Positions 10,936-22,445 of a stretch of DNA of 64,000 nucleotides are shown piece by piece (the first letter of the stretch is position 1; each line of letters opens with the position of its first letter). A program made the position numbers and the translations under genes. Source of the DNA: Amblyomma americanum. Its lineage: Eukaryota > Arthropoda > Arachnida > Ixodida > Ixodidae. The stretch lies in assembly GCF_052857255.1 (NCBI RefSeq), contig NW_027526645.1, positions 1 to 64,000 of the forward strand, read 5' to 3'. Below the pieces are notes generated by a model. It ran no database searches. It was not told where the DNA came from and saw nothing but the letters and a program-made list of their open reading frames with translations.

Positions 10936-12906
10936 ATTGAAAAACAAATGCTATCGGAATTACTAGAAGGCCAGAGCAAGATTAACTCAACAAGGGGGGG
11001 TTGCAGGCGTCTCAAAACATAACTGAGAATAACTTTCTGGTTTCAATGAGCGAATTGATGGTATTGAGAAACAGTTGTCGGGCCTAAATGTCTTAGCCCC
11101 GAAGGTAAAAGACATGGAATCGGCAACATCGGAACATCAGGAGCAGCTTAGTACAGTTAGGAACCAGACAGATGATTTAGAAAACAGAGGGATGAGAAAT
11201 AACCTGATCATTTACGGAATAAAAGAGCTTAGCGAGGAGACTAGCGAGCAACTGGAAAAGGAAGTAACTGTTGGTGTTTTTTTCTGGAACAAGGTTTAAA
11301 AGTGAGTTGTGTCGAAAGATGCCACAGGGTGGGTAAGAAGGAAATAAATGAGGCGAGACCAGCCGTTTTGAAACTCCTCGACTTCTGTGAAAAACTTTAA
11401 ATATTACATTCGTGCTATTAACTCAAAAAGACTAAAATCAGCTCAAAATCCAAACACTAAAAAAGCTCGAAATCATTAGCTGAGACTTTTCTAAACGAGT
11501 TAGGGAAATACGGAAGCAACTGTGGAAAAGCGCTGAAGAAGAGGGGAAAGAGTGCGCCAAGCTTTAAAGCTAATCTATAATAAGCGTACAGTATGGCTGG
11601 GATGAAACAAGAGCTCCTCGCTTTAGGGATAGAAAGAAATGAAACTGACCCCGGACTAATGGATCTCGGACCCTGAAAATACTAAATGTCTATGGCAGAA
11701 GTGTCATAAACAAGCAAATCAGTTGGAGGTTCTTATGCTTTTGCATGACCCTGAAATAGCAGTTTTGACAGAAACTGTACTTAACAATACAATAGTTGAC
11801 AGTGAGTTCATTACCACTGGCTACAGTTCGTACCAAAAAGATCTTGATGTTAGAGGTGGAGATGTCAGCATTCTGTTTAAATCATCCCTGCGAATTTTAT
11901 CAATCCTGATGTACCCACTGTAGAGTGCATTTTTTTCACAACGTACCATGGAAACATTAGATATATTATTGGAGCAATGTACAGGGCCCTCAACTCTACC
12001 GTTGCCGTATTAGACGAACTGAAACAATATTTGCGCACGAATGTTAAACCCGGTAATCATATTATACTGTCAGGATATTTTAATTTCCTTAAAGTAGACT
12101 GGTCAAATTTTTCAGTTAAAAGCTATGTTGGACATTGCTTTTGCCTTCGCCTAATTGCAAATTGTAAAAGAAAATACCAAATTTCTGGGCAATTCTCAAC
12201 CAATGTTCAACCTCTTATTTATTAGCGGATCAATTACTGCCAAAACAAATAGCCAGATAGTAGATGGAATATCGGATGACAAAGCTGTACTGCTTCCTAC
12301 TGCAGACGCCGCTTTAGATAAGACGTAAGTATTCATCCCGTCGAAACTTTTCTCAAGCTTTTGTAGAGATACATTATAAGTATCTCGGACTCTTGATCAC
12401 TAATGACTTCACTTGAACTAAGCACATTGACTACATAATGGATAATGTTAATTGCAAGTTGTTCTTTTTGAGGAGAGCTTTGAGACTTTTGTCCGACTGC
12501 TTGCATACAAAAATGTAATTCTGCCGATACTAGACTGTGCATGCCTTATTTGGGACACTTTCACTAAAACTTACATTAATATGATAGAAATGGTGCAACG
12601 AAAAGCAGCTCGCTTCATTTATAATAAATTGGGACGTACGCCAGTCACAGAACACTTCACTAAAGTGGACTTGCCCCCCTTAATGCAAAGAAACCGTGTG
12701 TCACGACTAAAATTCCTCTTTCAGTTTATTAACTATAAGGCAGATCTCACGAGAATAATTTTTTTCGTCTGTTTACGCCACTAGGCAAAGACATAGCCGC
12801 ACAGCAATGCCATTCACCATGCGTAAGAACCGTTTTAAATATTCTTTCGATCCACGAACAGTAATTAACCGGAATCTCCTAACCAATGACCGCGTTTCAA
12901 AATCAT

Positions 12907-14254
12907 GAAATCTAAGGTTCGACGAAATCTCGTCTGGTCGGGTGAATACATTGGCGAAAATAACGAAGCGCCTGGATCTGGCGGTGGAGGTATGCCGTTC
13001 AGCGCTTCGAGACGACGACGTACTGAGTGCTAGGACACCCATCGATCCATCGGACCTGTTGAAGCTTCTGCAGTTTTGCTTGAAGAACACGTACTTCATC
13101 TTTCGGGGCACTGTCTACAAGCAGGTTCATGGCACTGCCATGGGAGCATCTATCCCAGTCACAACCGCAAACCTCACAATGGAAGCACTGGAAAGCCGCG
13201 CTTTGGCTTCGTTCGAGCCGCGCCCGAAGGTCTTCCTGCGGTACATTGATGACTGCTTTTGCATAATCAAAAAGAATGCCTTGGCTGCTTTCACGAACCA
13301 TTTGAACAGCATGGAAGATTCCATCCAGTTTACCGTCGAGGAGGAGATTTCTGGCCGTCTTCCTTTTCTCGACATCATGGTGGAGCGACGTGATGACCGC
13401 CTATCATTCAAGGTGTACAGAAAGGACACGCACACAGGCCAATACCTTCACTTTAATTCAGTCCATCCTACGTGCCATAAGCGCTCCGTCGTTTCTACCC
13501 TCGTCCGTCGTGCGGAAAGAATATGCTCGAAACCCAAAGAAAAAGCCTCTGACATACGCCAAGTGCGACGCGAGCTCAACAATTGTGGCTACCCACAGCA
13601 CTTCGTGAACGCTGTAATACAGCGGACAACGAGACCAGCTCAGCCCGTTCGCCTACCTTGCCGTGCCCGAGCTGCAATACCCTATGTGCCAGGCGTGAGC
13701 GAGTCATTGGCCCGCATTTTTCGCACCTACGATGTGCATATAGCTCACGTGCCTGCGTGCAAGCTTCGTCACGAGTTGGTGTCCGTAAAGGACAAGCTAA
13801 AAAAGGAAAAGTTTCCCGGAGTAATTTATAAAATCCCCTGCTCAGACTGCGATCACTCCTACATAGGTGAAAGCGGAAACTTTGAAAGACGGCTGAATGA
13901 GCACAAGAATGATGTCAAGAAAAAGAAGGCTTGTTCCAACGCACTGGCTGAACACGTTGAAAACACGAAGCATGATATCGCTTGGGAAGAAGCGGCAATT
14001 ATCGGCCGTGAAAAAAACTGGATGTCACGCCAATATCTGGAGTCTCTGTTTATCCAGACAACAGATCAGACGCTCAACCGTAACATCGGCAATCTACCGC
14101 CCTCGTACACTAGATGCCTGCGACGATTAGCACAACGTACTTAAGCTTTGTGTGCGAAATTTTTCCATCAGTGAACAAGACTTCCGTGTGGAAGTCGAAA
14201 CGTCCTTCCATCTTGACAACACCTTTTGGTCGGCGCTTCGTTATTTTCGCCAAT
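12907..14254 (+). mobile_element. Penelope-like element, 5'-truncated, with target-site duplication
   Basis: It is bounded by direct repeats gtttcaaaatcat at 12894-12906 and 14255-14267; removing it restores the host LINE frame. The left end (12948-12972) is a perfect 25 bp inverted copy of the element's own 3' end (14232-14256), the inverted-terminal arrangement common in PLE insertions. Between them lies one long open frame with reverse transcriptase and GIY-YIG endonuclease. It is 5' truncated: the N-terminal half of the reverse transcriptase is missing. Confidence 0.85.
12942..14144 (+). CDS. PLE reverse transcriptase (C-terminal half) with GIY-YIG endonuclease
   Basis: 400 codons with no stop; the protein-like part starts near 12973 (DLAVEVC). 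The reverse transcriptase part carries QVHGTAMGASIPVTTANL and the catalytic YIDD motif in LRYIDDCFC (about residues 99-107), then the thumb. After a linker, VIYKIPCSDCDHSYIGESG and RRLNEHK form the GIY-YIG nuclease (about residues 290-325), with the CxxC preceding YIG typical of PLEs. The N-terminal reverse transcriptase motifs are absent, so this product is unlikely to be a complete polymerase. The open frame indicates a recent insertion. The first ATG lies in the inverted terminal segment and need not be a true start. Confidence 0.8.
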   Translation: MNTLAKITKRLDLAVEVCRSALRDDDVLSARTPIDPSDLLKLLQFCLKNTYFIFRGTVYKQVHGTAMGASIPVTTANLTMEALESRALASFEPRPKVFLRYIDDCFCIIKKNALAAFTNHLNSMEDSIQFTVEEEISGRLPFLDIMVERRDDRLSFKVYRKDTHTGQYLHFNSVHPTCHKRSVVSTLVRRAERICSKPKEKASDIRQVRRELNNCGYPQHFVNAVIQRTTRPAQPVRLPCRARAAIPYVPGVSESLARIFRTYDVHIAHVPACKLRHELVSVKDKLKKEKFPGVIYKIPCSDCDHSYIGESGNFERRLNEHKNDVKKKKACSNALAEHVENTKHDIAWEEAAIIGREKNWMSRQYLESLFIQTTDQTLNRNIGNLPPSYTRCLRRLAQRT

Positions 14255-14740
14255 GTTTCAAAATCATCTACGTCAACATTTCTTTCCAGTATTGTCTAAA
14301 AATCTGTTGTGTATGCTTATTTTCCAAAATTTTCAACCTACCTTATTCTACTTTGTTCTTGTGCTCATTGCCTGTGTAATTACGTTGTGTTTACTTATCT
14401 GTATGCCACCCTGCTAAAATCCCCAGTGGGGATGCAGTATAAGCACAATAAATATACATAACAAAAAAATGTTATAAGTGCAGGCCACATGTATGCATGC
14501 AGTGCATGCCAGAAGTAAAGCCGGAGTGATAATCTAGGGCCCAACTGGTAGCTGTCTCGGCTTTGTGTCATGTATTAGCTCAAACAGCTCACACACATGC
14601 ACTTGCACACACACAACAGTATAAGCATCTAGCCTCTCGTCCAATAGAGCCTTGAGGACTTGTCTTGTATGTTTATTACTCAGTAATATCACCAGAAGTT
14701 GCAGACTAGAAAATATAACTCGAGTTTTAAAATATGTTAG

Positions 14741-14925
14741 TGAAGGTAAGTGTGAGGGAGGGCCGACGATGTGAGGGCGAGGGAGGGCCAGCAAATTTTT
14801 CGAAGTGAAGGTGAGGGCGAGGGATGGCCGGATAACATTTCAAAATGAGGGCGAGGGAGGGCCATGGATCCAAAAGTGAGGGTGAGGGAGGAAAAGTAAA
14901 AATGAGGGCACTTGCCCACCTCTGG
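14741..14925 (-). repeat. GAGGG-rich repeat, reverse copy
   Basis: Tandem-like gagggagggcc units ending gcccacctctgg at 14914-14925, the reverse complement of the start of the copy at 5766. Confidence 0.6.
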
Positions 14926-14940
14926 TCTTGACTAGTCGAA

Positions 14941-15225
14941 ATAGCCAAATTTTGTCATGCCACAGCACCGAGAGTAATGGCGTTTTTGAAATTCTAAAAA
15001 ACTGATATGGCTATTACTAATGGGCGGCTACAAGTCTCTAGTTGCAATCATGTGCCTATTGGTAATAGTTAAAAAGTTAACTATTAGAATTTAGTCAATC
15101 ACATAGCTAGTTAAGATGATTCGCCTGTTTTTTGACGTTCGCCAACAGTCATATTACTATGCCGCAAATTGCTTCTCGTTTCCTCAAAAACAAAAATTGG
15201 TGATCACTTTCCCTGAAACAGTTGG
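14941..15225 (-). mobile_element. Element X arm, reverse copy
   Basis: It ends ccctgaaacagttgg followed by TA (15226). Read on the minus strand it aligns with 5134-5345 plus 5632-5697, without the SINE that splits that copy. Confidence 0.65.
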
Positions 15226-15469
15226 TATATATACATATGTGCGTTAAAATGCCACGCGGCTAGGGGCTGCAATACGGTAGCGCAAGAGCGCAATCACGTG
15301 GTTTTTAAATTTCGCGGGCTTTCTTTAAATGGTGTAAAAAAGGATCACGTAGAAGATATGCAGCTACAAAAAAAACTGGATCAGTTGTTTCGTAGCCCCC
15401 TCTACAAATTAATGACACGCATGTGACCCTAAAGTGAATAATAATTTTTCCCATATTTAATCTCAGGTA

Positions 15470-15600
15470 ATTATTCGGATTTTAAAAATATTCTGCGGAG
15501 TGCCACACAACGGGAACCAATATGTCGTTGGTTTCACCGAGCTACGGTGCGCCACTTAATTCTTTTAATCTTTGGTTCAAGTTACGTGAAATACCCTGTA
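15470..15600 (-). mobile_element. Mariner-like MITE terminus
   Basis: It ends acgtgaaataccctgta at 15600; the reverse complement begins TACAGGGTATTTCACGT, typical of TACAGGGT-ended mariner-type elements in arthropods. I could not find its partner terminus. Confidence 0.4.
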
Positions 15601-15959
15601 TAAACCAAAGCATGATGGTAACTGCCCCCCCCCCCCCCCCCTTGTTTCTGAGGGGGCGCTCCTATCTTCCATCCATACATCTACCCATCAAGGCTCACTG
15701 ACATCGGCAGGAATGATTCGGAACAAACCAACGATCAGCTGATGCAAACACTGTCAGAGCATGTGAAAACGCGTGCACTGATTGGACAGGCTCTTACGAA
15801 AATTTCTACCTAGTTTTAATTAAACACTTCTTGACTTTCAGCAATAAATTCATTTGTAAAACAATTCAGAGCGTACAATATTTTTGTTGAGTTAAAATTG
15901 ACCACCCTATTCCAATTGACTATTAACTCCACTCGATAGATCCAAATTGAGATTTTATC

Positions 15960-16190
15960 GACTGGCAATACACATTTAACTGACTGTTTATAAACCTGTA
16001 ATTTACATTTAATTGCATGTCTATTAACACTCATTTCATGTTATATTGCCTGTAAGTTAACATTTAATTGGCAGTTTATTACCTGCCAATTTTTATTTAA
16101 TTGATCTGCAGTTCACATTTAACTAACCGTTTATTGAAAGGTCTAAACGCATCCAGTCAAGAGTTTATTGGGTGTTTATTACCTTGCCAC
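15960..16190 (+). repeat. Degenerate AT-rich tandem repeat
   Basis: Imperfect units of about 40-47 bp share cattta(a/c)t and gt(t/c)tatta followed by acctg; examples start near 15971, 16005, 16050, 16090 and 16120. The copies are strongly diverged. Confidence 0.5.
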
Positions 16191-16194
16191 AGTG

Positions 16195-18890
16195 TTCCGA
16201 GCAATATATATAGTGCATCCACTATGTGCGTGTGGTGATCTTAAAATTCCAATACTGTGACACTCTTACAAAAAAGAAAATTGGCATTTATCGTGTCCGG
16301 TGTTCCAAAAGCGGGATTTTAGACATGGGTTCTGCGATGTGGTGTAGTGTGTTTTCATCTGGCGTGACCTGGCCAGCTCATACCAGCTCTGGCGTGCTTT
16401 TGCTTACTGTTTCCTGGTGTGGTCGGCGTACCATTCTGGTGATGACGTCTAAGGAAGGAAGGATCCAGAAAGAAATTTGGAACCTAATATGCCTTTATAG
16501 TGATGCTCAATGTCTGGACATACTATCGTGAGCAAAATTAAGAGACCGCCACAAGTGTATGCTGAAAAACGTGCCAAATTGCATACGGGCGTCGGTATTG
16601 ACAACAGGATTGCTTCGTCAGGCGGCACCCGCATGCAGTTTGGCACAGTTCAGTGCACGCTCACAGGGGTCTCTTATTTTGAGCACGATAGTAGATAGGA
16701 GCATGCACATAATTACGTGATTCGTGTCCTTGCCAAGCATGAAGAGCCAGCATGTATTGAAAGAAGAAAAAAGCGCTCACATTTGCCCAAGAGCACCCTT
16801 AGCTTTATTGGTAGACGAAAGCAGCGGTTGAGTCATGCTGGAGGCCCCTTGCGTCATAGCGTGCATCTTTGCCTAGAAAGTGAAGTATCTTTCACTGCCT
16901 TGACGGCAGCTTGAATCCAGCTGTGTGTAGCCACAATTCCTGAAGATTAAGAGACAAAAATTATGTTTATCATGAAATACACCACTATAGTGATCACAGT
17001 GCAAAGGTAAATAGCAAGTTAATAAATAATAAATGTCATGCCATTAAATTTAGCGCAGTGATGCAAACATGTACTCCACACTCAATATTCCATTTAGGCA
17101 CGGGTATGTAGGATCACTCACATTTATGCCTCCTGTTATCTGAATTTTCCACACACCCTTCTTTGCAGACAAGTTTTTAGGCAAGGCGGTTTGGTTCTCA
17201 GGTATAACAGCATACAGTTCACAACGAACAGCACACAAGCACAGCCGCTGGACTCGCAACTGCTTCTTGTACGAAACGACAATGGAGTACATAGCCTGTG
17301 CTGTTCATGGCCAGAAATATAAAACAGAAACAAAACTGAAGAGTAAATAAAAATGAGACAAGTGTTACTTAACACCTTATCTGATACTAGAGAGTACATG
17401 CTATAATGAAGTAGTTAAAATAGTCACTTTGCAATTGTAGGCAATCAACACAATGTTACTTGCATAGTAAATGCACCTTTTCTTTACACAGAAAGCTTTG
17501 AGCAGCTCTCGTGCAGCTTGGTTTCTCGTTATGCACTGCACCTTTACATGAGAGGATCTGGTTAACAAGTCCAAGATCCGCAACATAGTAATAGGTGTAC
17601 TTCATTAGACCTTAACATACCTTCTGAATGACCCCGCATGATTTGCTGCAAGAGCACAATTTTGCCGACCATTGTTCACATTTCGCGAGGAAGCTGGCAT
17701 GCCTTTTCCCTATTTTCTCACTGAGGGCGGCCTAGAGCAAGTTTGACTGGTGACAAAATTCAACCCAACAGTTGACAAAAACCTTCAAATGGTGCGTAAC
17801 ACTATGCATGTAAAAAGACCATTTCAGGTGCCAATGCCTTGCAAAGTTCCCTTCAGATCTCAGCTTTGACGTGCTCATAAAATAGAGATGCTGTGCTCAG
17901 TCTTAAAAACCAACTGTCATGACTGATGCAATTTGCTACCCTACTTCAATGGTGAAGTCTGTGGCTGAGAGTATCCTCCAAAATACGGAATCTGGCACAA
18001 AAGCTGAAAAGCAAAGGAAGGAGCACTGAAAACTGAAATGGTTCTCTACCTGCACGGTTGTGCACACTGTAGAGAAAGCTGACAAATGGCATGAAGTTCT
18101 ACTCATATTTTAGCCCCAGATTCTCGTTAATGTGAGTCCCAGTATCCTAACGAAAGCAACTAAATAGATATTACTGCGGAAGAAAGCGTAATAAACCCTT
18201 TGTGTAACACTCGTATGTAGTCGCACAAACAGTCTGCCTTCCTTGCAACAATGCATGTCAAGCAAGAAGGTCATTGTGTTAGTCACCAATCATGCACAAA
18301 TTAGACAGAAACCAATAATGTGCAGTTATGATAGCAAAGCATGTCCTGCACTTGTGAACTGAATTTATGTAAAGATAATACTCTTGGCAACAGTAGGCAT
18401 TGCCATTTATGGCAGCTGCTAAAAAAGGAAGCAGGCTCCTAGATGGTGCTGTAGAACTAAATATTCAAGCTTCAGTAAAATAGATTTCGTTCAGTAATAT
18501 GAACACAGGTAGAGAAAGAAGCAAAAAGAAAGAGAAGCTAGTTCCTTTCAACATGCCTGCTACAAAAAAAGAAGAGAAAAGGCACAGAGAAATGGACAAG
18601 TGGAATGGTGCACTATGCGACACAATAAAAAAAAAACAGATGAAAACAGGACACAAAGAATGCATTAAATGTGACCAACATAAAGACAGCAAGCAGCAAT
18701 AAACACTGCTGCTTTTGTAAATTGATAACACTGAAATGTGAAACACCTAAAAAAATTTAAATGTGATAAAGCAGGAACTGTAACACAAACTAACGACATA
18801 CTAGCAGACAGAGGAAGTAGAAATAGTAATGCAATATCCAGCACTACAACGCATTGGCCTTCAGAACAAAACATGATGGCCTTAGTCACG
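16195..18890. other. AT-rich DNA without a recognised gene
   Basis: No frame over 105 codons, no motif I recognise and no clear repeat boundary. It could be intergenic or intronic. Confidence 0.4.
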
Positions 18891-18898
18891 TCAACTTG

Positions 18899-19084
18899 TT
18901 GGGCTAGTTGGTAAGCCATGATCTCAGAAGAACCATCACAAAATGGACAACGGAAAAGATAGGAGTACGACACGGACAGAGGCACCGAACTTTCAACTTG
19001 AAAGATGAAAGTTCAGCGCCTCTGTCCGTGTTGTCCTCCTTCTATCTTTTCTGTTGTCCTTGTAGCATTGGTTCTTCTGAGATC
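18899..19084. repeat. Solo PLE-type palindromic terminus
   Basis: It begins ttgggctagttggt. It then folds on itself: gatctcagaagaacca from 18920 pairs with tggttcttctgagatc ending at 19084, with further pairing through aaaagatagga and gacacggacagag. The same opening motif starts the palindromes at 24938 and 61693, and a variant precedes the PLE pair at 20090. No coding sequence is attached. Confidence 0.6.
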
Positions 19085-19099
19085 AAGACGCAGAGCCAT

Positions 19100-20085
19100 G
19101 CAAGACAAGGCAGTTTCTTAGTGTGGCAGAAGCATGCCTAGACTCTAGTATTTCTAAAAACGTGTATGTTACAAGTCAAGTCAAATGATTCGTTATTGCT
19201 ATGCCATTTTTCACTACAACCATCGCTGCTAGGTGCATGAGAAAAAGAGGTAATATTATTGCATGTTTCTTTTTTCCGGTTTGCTTTTCTTTGTACTTGG
19301 CACTATTCTATTTCTGAGTATGTGCAATACAACCAATCTATTATGGAAAACTGATAATGTAAACAGTTGTGAGTGCAGCAGGCATTCATGCCTTATATGC
19401 TGTTCTTTTTAAGTTTTGTTTAACCATGCCACCAGGTAGCAAGCCAGAAAGCTGAGTAAACCAGGTCACTACAAGCTCCTTGTGGAATATATGTGTATTA
19501 GAACAAGTATACGCACTGAAATAGTAAAAAAAACACCAAACCTCACTGAGGGAACGTTTTGAGGTGAACATGCAGAGTGATGCAAATATGACTACTTAGC
19601 ATGCACCATTTTCCATTTACCACTTTCAGCCTTCCTGTGCATAGACTTTGTGAACAGTAGACAGTACTTATTTAACACTCGGATCTGGGGGCAGTAAAAA
19701 TATTGTAAATACAGTGAGAGGCCATACATAGCAGCCAGAATAAAATACGTGCCCCCTTACGAGAGAAGTTGTCAGCAAATCGGGTCCAAGCAAGGCTTAC
19801 AGTTCAATTACTTTTTCAGCTGCACTATAAAGCCTTTCATATTTTGCCCCTCAAGTGAAATCACATGCCTTTGTTGGAAACATCTCTGAGGAGTGCCATG
19901 TGACACTGACATTACAGCAGAAGGATGGCAAGAGTTATTCTACTGCTACAGCTGTTTATGAGGAGTGCTACGTGACACAGGTATTAGAGTGAAAGGATAA
20001 TAAGGTTGTCCCCCTGTTGTAATATCGCCTTAAAATGCTGCTGTGTAGCCCCATCACTTCGTACTGAGCATAAAGAAGTACGGAA
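19100..20085. other. No recognised gene
   Basis: AT-rich sequence with only chance frames. Confidence 0.4.
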
Positions 20086-20284
20086 AGCTGAGCAAGTTGG
20101 TTACTGTTATTTATGGTAAAACAGCACGGAAAAAACACGAGGACGGAACAAACACGATGACACGAGCGCTGACTTTCAACTGGTGATTTATTACGTACGT
20201 GTGTACATATACTATTCCCGCCAAACACTACACAGAACAACAAAATATTCAAGAAACACTGCGCCATCACTGAACACATTAAAT

Positions 20285-20860
20285 CTACCTTGCTGCCAAT
20301 GCATGCTCCAAACAGGTGATTTCGTGGTTAGCCAATGATAATGAGGGCTTGCTAATGCATGCTGCACCCCCCTTGTCAATATGATATGCCTCTACTAGTT
20401 CCCTTACTATCTGATCTTTATGTTTGAAGATGACGGATGTCTGATGAAGCAATGGGGCGCACGTGTGCTTAGGTTGCCTGCAGTGCAGAGCCAAATTCGA
20501 ACCGGCTGCCCTGTCCGAAGAATTGTGATGCTCCCTCAGCCGTTCGTTAAGACATCGCCCAGTATGGCCAACATGCCACCCACCGCATGAAAGGGGGATC
20601 TTGTATACTACACCTTCGACGCACTCAACCCTCCTCCCTGCGTGTGCTGTGGTACAACCACCACCAATCCTCCTTCCTAGTAGGGACTCTCGCTTCCGCT
20701 GCACAGCTCGGCAAATGTTGCTTAATTTTCTGCGAGACGAAAATACAACATCAACTAGAAATTTTCGCCCCACTTTCTTCAGACAGTGTGATAATGCATG
20801 GACGTAAGGGATGACAGCAATCTTCCGGCGATTCGAGACCTCATCTTCCTGAGGAGCACG
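20285..20860 (-). pseudogene. PLE GIY-YIG endonuclease domain (inverted partial copy)
   Basis: An open minus-strand frame reads RKIAVIPYVHALSHCLKKVG, then VVYKIPLSCGGWHVGHTGR and ERLREHH (the GIY-YIG core, here GWHVG), and ends LEHALAAR. It lacks any reverse transcriptase, because the coding part starts at the inversion joint. Confidence 0.75.
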
Positions 20861-20869
20861 TCCATTTGT

Positions 20870-21774
20870 CAAGGACTTGCTTTCGCCACGGAGACCGTTA
20901 ACCAAGGTAGGATACAATTCTTGGATGTGGAGCTGAGACTTGAGCCCGGACATGTATGCTGGCTGTATTCGCCTCGTTCCGTCAAGCCCTACTCAGCTTT
21001 CAGTCTGGGCACTCTAAGCTGGTAAAGGATGGCATCGCCCTGTCTTGTGTTCGCGCCGCCCTCAACAAGTCGTGTGTCCATATCATTGAGGAAGGTGTGC
21101 AAGGCCAGATTTCTAGGCTTAAGGACACTGGTTTTCCTGAGGCAACTATCAGAAGGTTATGCGAAAGGCTGATGGCCAAAATCAAATCGGAGCATAAGCG
21201 TGCTCCTCAGGAAGATGAGGTCTCGAATGGCCGGAAGATTGCTGTCATCCCTTACGTCCATGCATTATCACACCGTCTGAAGAAAGTGGGGCGAAAATTT
21301 CTAGTTGATGTTGTATTTTCGTCTCGCAGAAAATTAAGCAACATTTGCCGAGCTGTGCAGCGGAAGCGAGAGTCCCTACTAGGAAGGAGGATTGGTGGTG
21401 GTTGTACCACAGCACACGCAGGGAGGAGGGTTGAGTGCGTCGAAGGTGTAGTATACAAGATCCCCCTTTCATGCGGTGGGTGGCATGTTGGCCATACTGG
21501 GCGATGTCTTAACGAACGGCTGAGGGAGCATCACAATTCTTCGGACAGGGCAGCCGGTTCGAATTTGGCTCTGCACTGCAGGCAACCTAAGCACACGTGC
21601 GCCCCACTGCGTCATCAGACATCCGTCATCTTCAAACATAAAGATCAGATAGTAAGGGAACTAGTAGAGGCATATCATATTGACAAGGGGGGTGCAGCAT
21701 GCATTAGCAAGCCCTCATTATCATTGGCTAACCACGAAATCACCTGTTTGGAGCATGCATTGGCAGCAAGGTAG
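20870..21774 (+). CDS. PLE reverse-transcriptase C-terminus plus GIY-YIG endonuclease (partial)
   Basis: Plus-strand coding with IQFLDVELRLEPGHVCW (end of the reverse-transcriptase palm), FQSGHSKLVKDGIAL (thumb), KIAVIPYVHALSHRL (linker), VVYKIPLSCGGWHVGHTGR and ERLREHH (endonuclease), ending LEHALAAR. The ATG-initiated frame begins at 20956 (272 codons); the stretch before it is in another frame, so there is a frameshift or the start is artificial. The catalytic YxDD region is missing. Confidence 0.75.
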
Positions 21775-22445
21775 ATTTAATGTGTTCAGTGATGGCGCAG
21801 TGTTTCTTGAATATTTTGTTGTTCTGTGTAGTGTTTGGCGGGAATAGTATATGTACACACGTGCGTAATAAATCACCAGTTGAAAGTCAGCGCTCGTGTC
21901 GTCGTGTTTGTTCCGTCCTCATGTTTTTTCCGCGCTGTTTTACCATGAGCGTAAAAGTTGCAGGATTTGATGTCACCCTATTGAGAAGAAACGCACATAT
22001 ATTATTTCAAAGGGGAATGCTAACATATGCCGTCAACACTCTGATTTGAAGCAGACTAGTGCAACACACTGATTTCAACACCGAGGCCTAGAAAAACACA
22101 CTTTAGAAAACTCAATACATACATGTGCTCTGCAATACACGTTGAACGGGCACAGACAAGGAGAACAGCCCCACATTTGGACAGCGGAGACATCGTCTTC
22201 AATGACAGCTCTTCTCAGGCCTCTTCACTATTGAAGAGCAGGCACTTCACCTGCAAAACAACATAATTTCAATTTCAGTCTGTGTATTGTCTGGAAGATG
22301 AAGTACCCACATTGACTTGCACTTATGGGTAACTGATGGCCTTTCACACAAACACAAGGCTAAGTTTAAACAGATGAAAGCTCACTTGCTCACACTTGTT
22401 TCCACGATAAGCTCTACAGTGTTTAGGACTCATGAAAAATAACTA

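Larger units (their letters stand above)
10740..14470 (+). mobile_element. Decayed CR1/L2-like LINE interrupted by a PLE
   Basis: In order, on the plus strand: an ORF1 start with a 2A-like motif (10906-10935); an ORF1 coiled coil with a NRGMRNNLIIYGI segment (about 11075-11300); endonuclease pieces around 11720-12130 (AVLTET and SGYFNF motifs); reverse-transcriptase C-terminal pieces at 12330-12780 ('RKAARFIYNK' type); and a carboxy end (NLLTNDRVSKS) that resumes after the insertion at 12907-14254 and stops at 14300. The 3' end carries cacaataaatat near 14445. The middle of the reverse transcriptase is deleted and frames are broken, so it is inactive. Confidence 0.75.
20085..21946. mobile_element. 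Head-to-head Penelope-like elements forming a large inverted repeat
   Basis: Arms 20113-20860 (minus) and 21199-21946 (plus) are each 748 bp and nearly identical; their translated parts differ at about three residues. The 338 bp between them belongs to the plus copy and encodes the reverse-transcriptase thumb. Both outer ends carry the PLE terminal sequence including gctgttttaccat and gtcagcgctcgtgtc. This is a 5'-truncated PLE with a longer plus copy and an inverted 3' part upstream. Confidence 0.85.

Noticed and set aside
12942..14144. A host gene with a GIY-YIG nuclease
   Set aside because: The YIDD reverse-transcriptase motif, inverted termini and target-site duplication show it is a Penelope-like element.
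14741..14925. CRISPR-like or telomeric-type array from the GAGGG repeats
   Set aside because: Units are irregular without spacers of fixed size, and the organism is eukaryotic; (TTAGG)n is not present.
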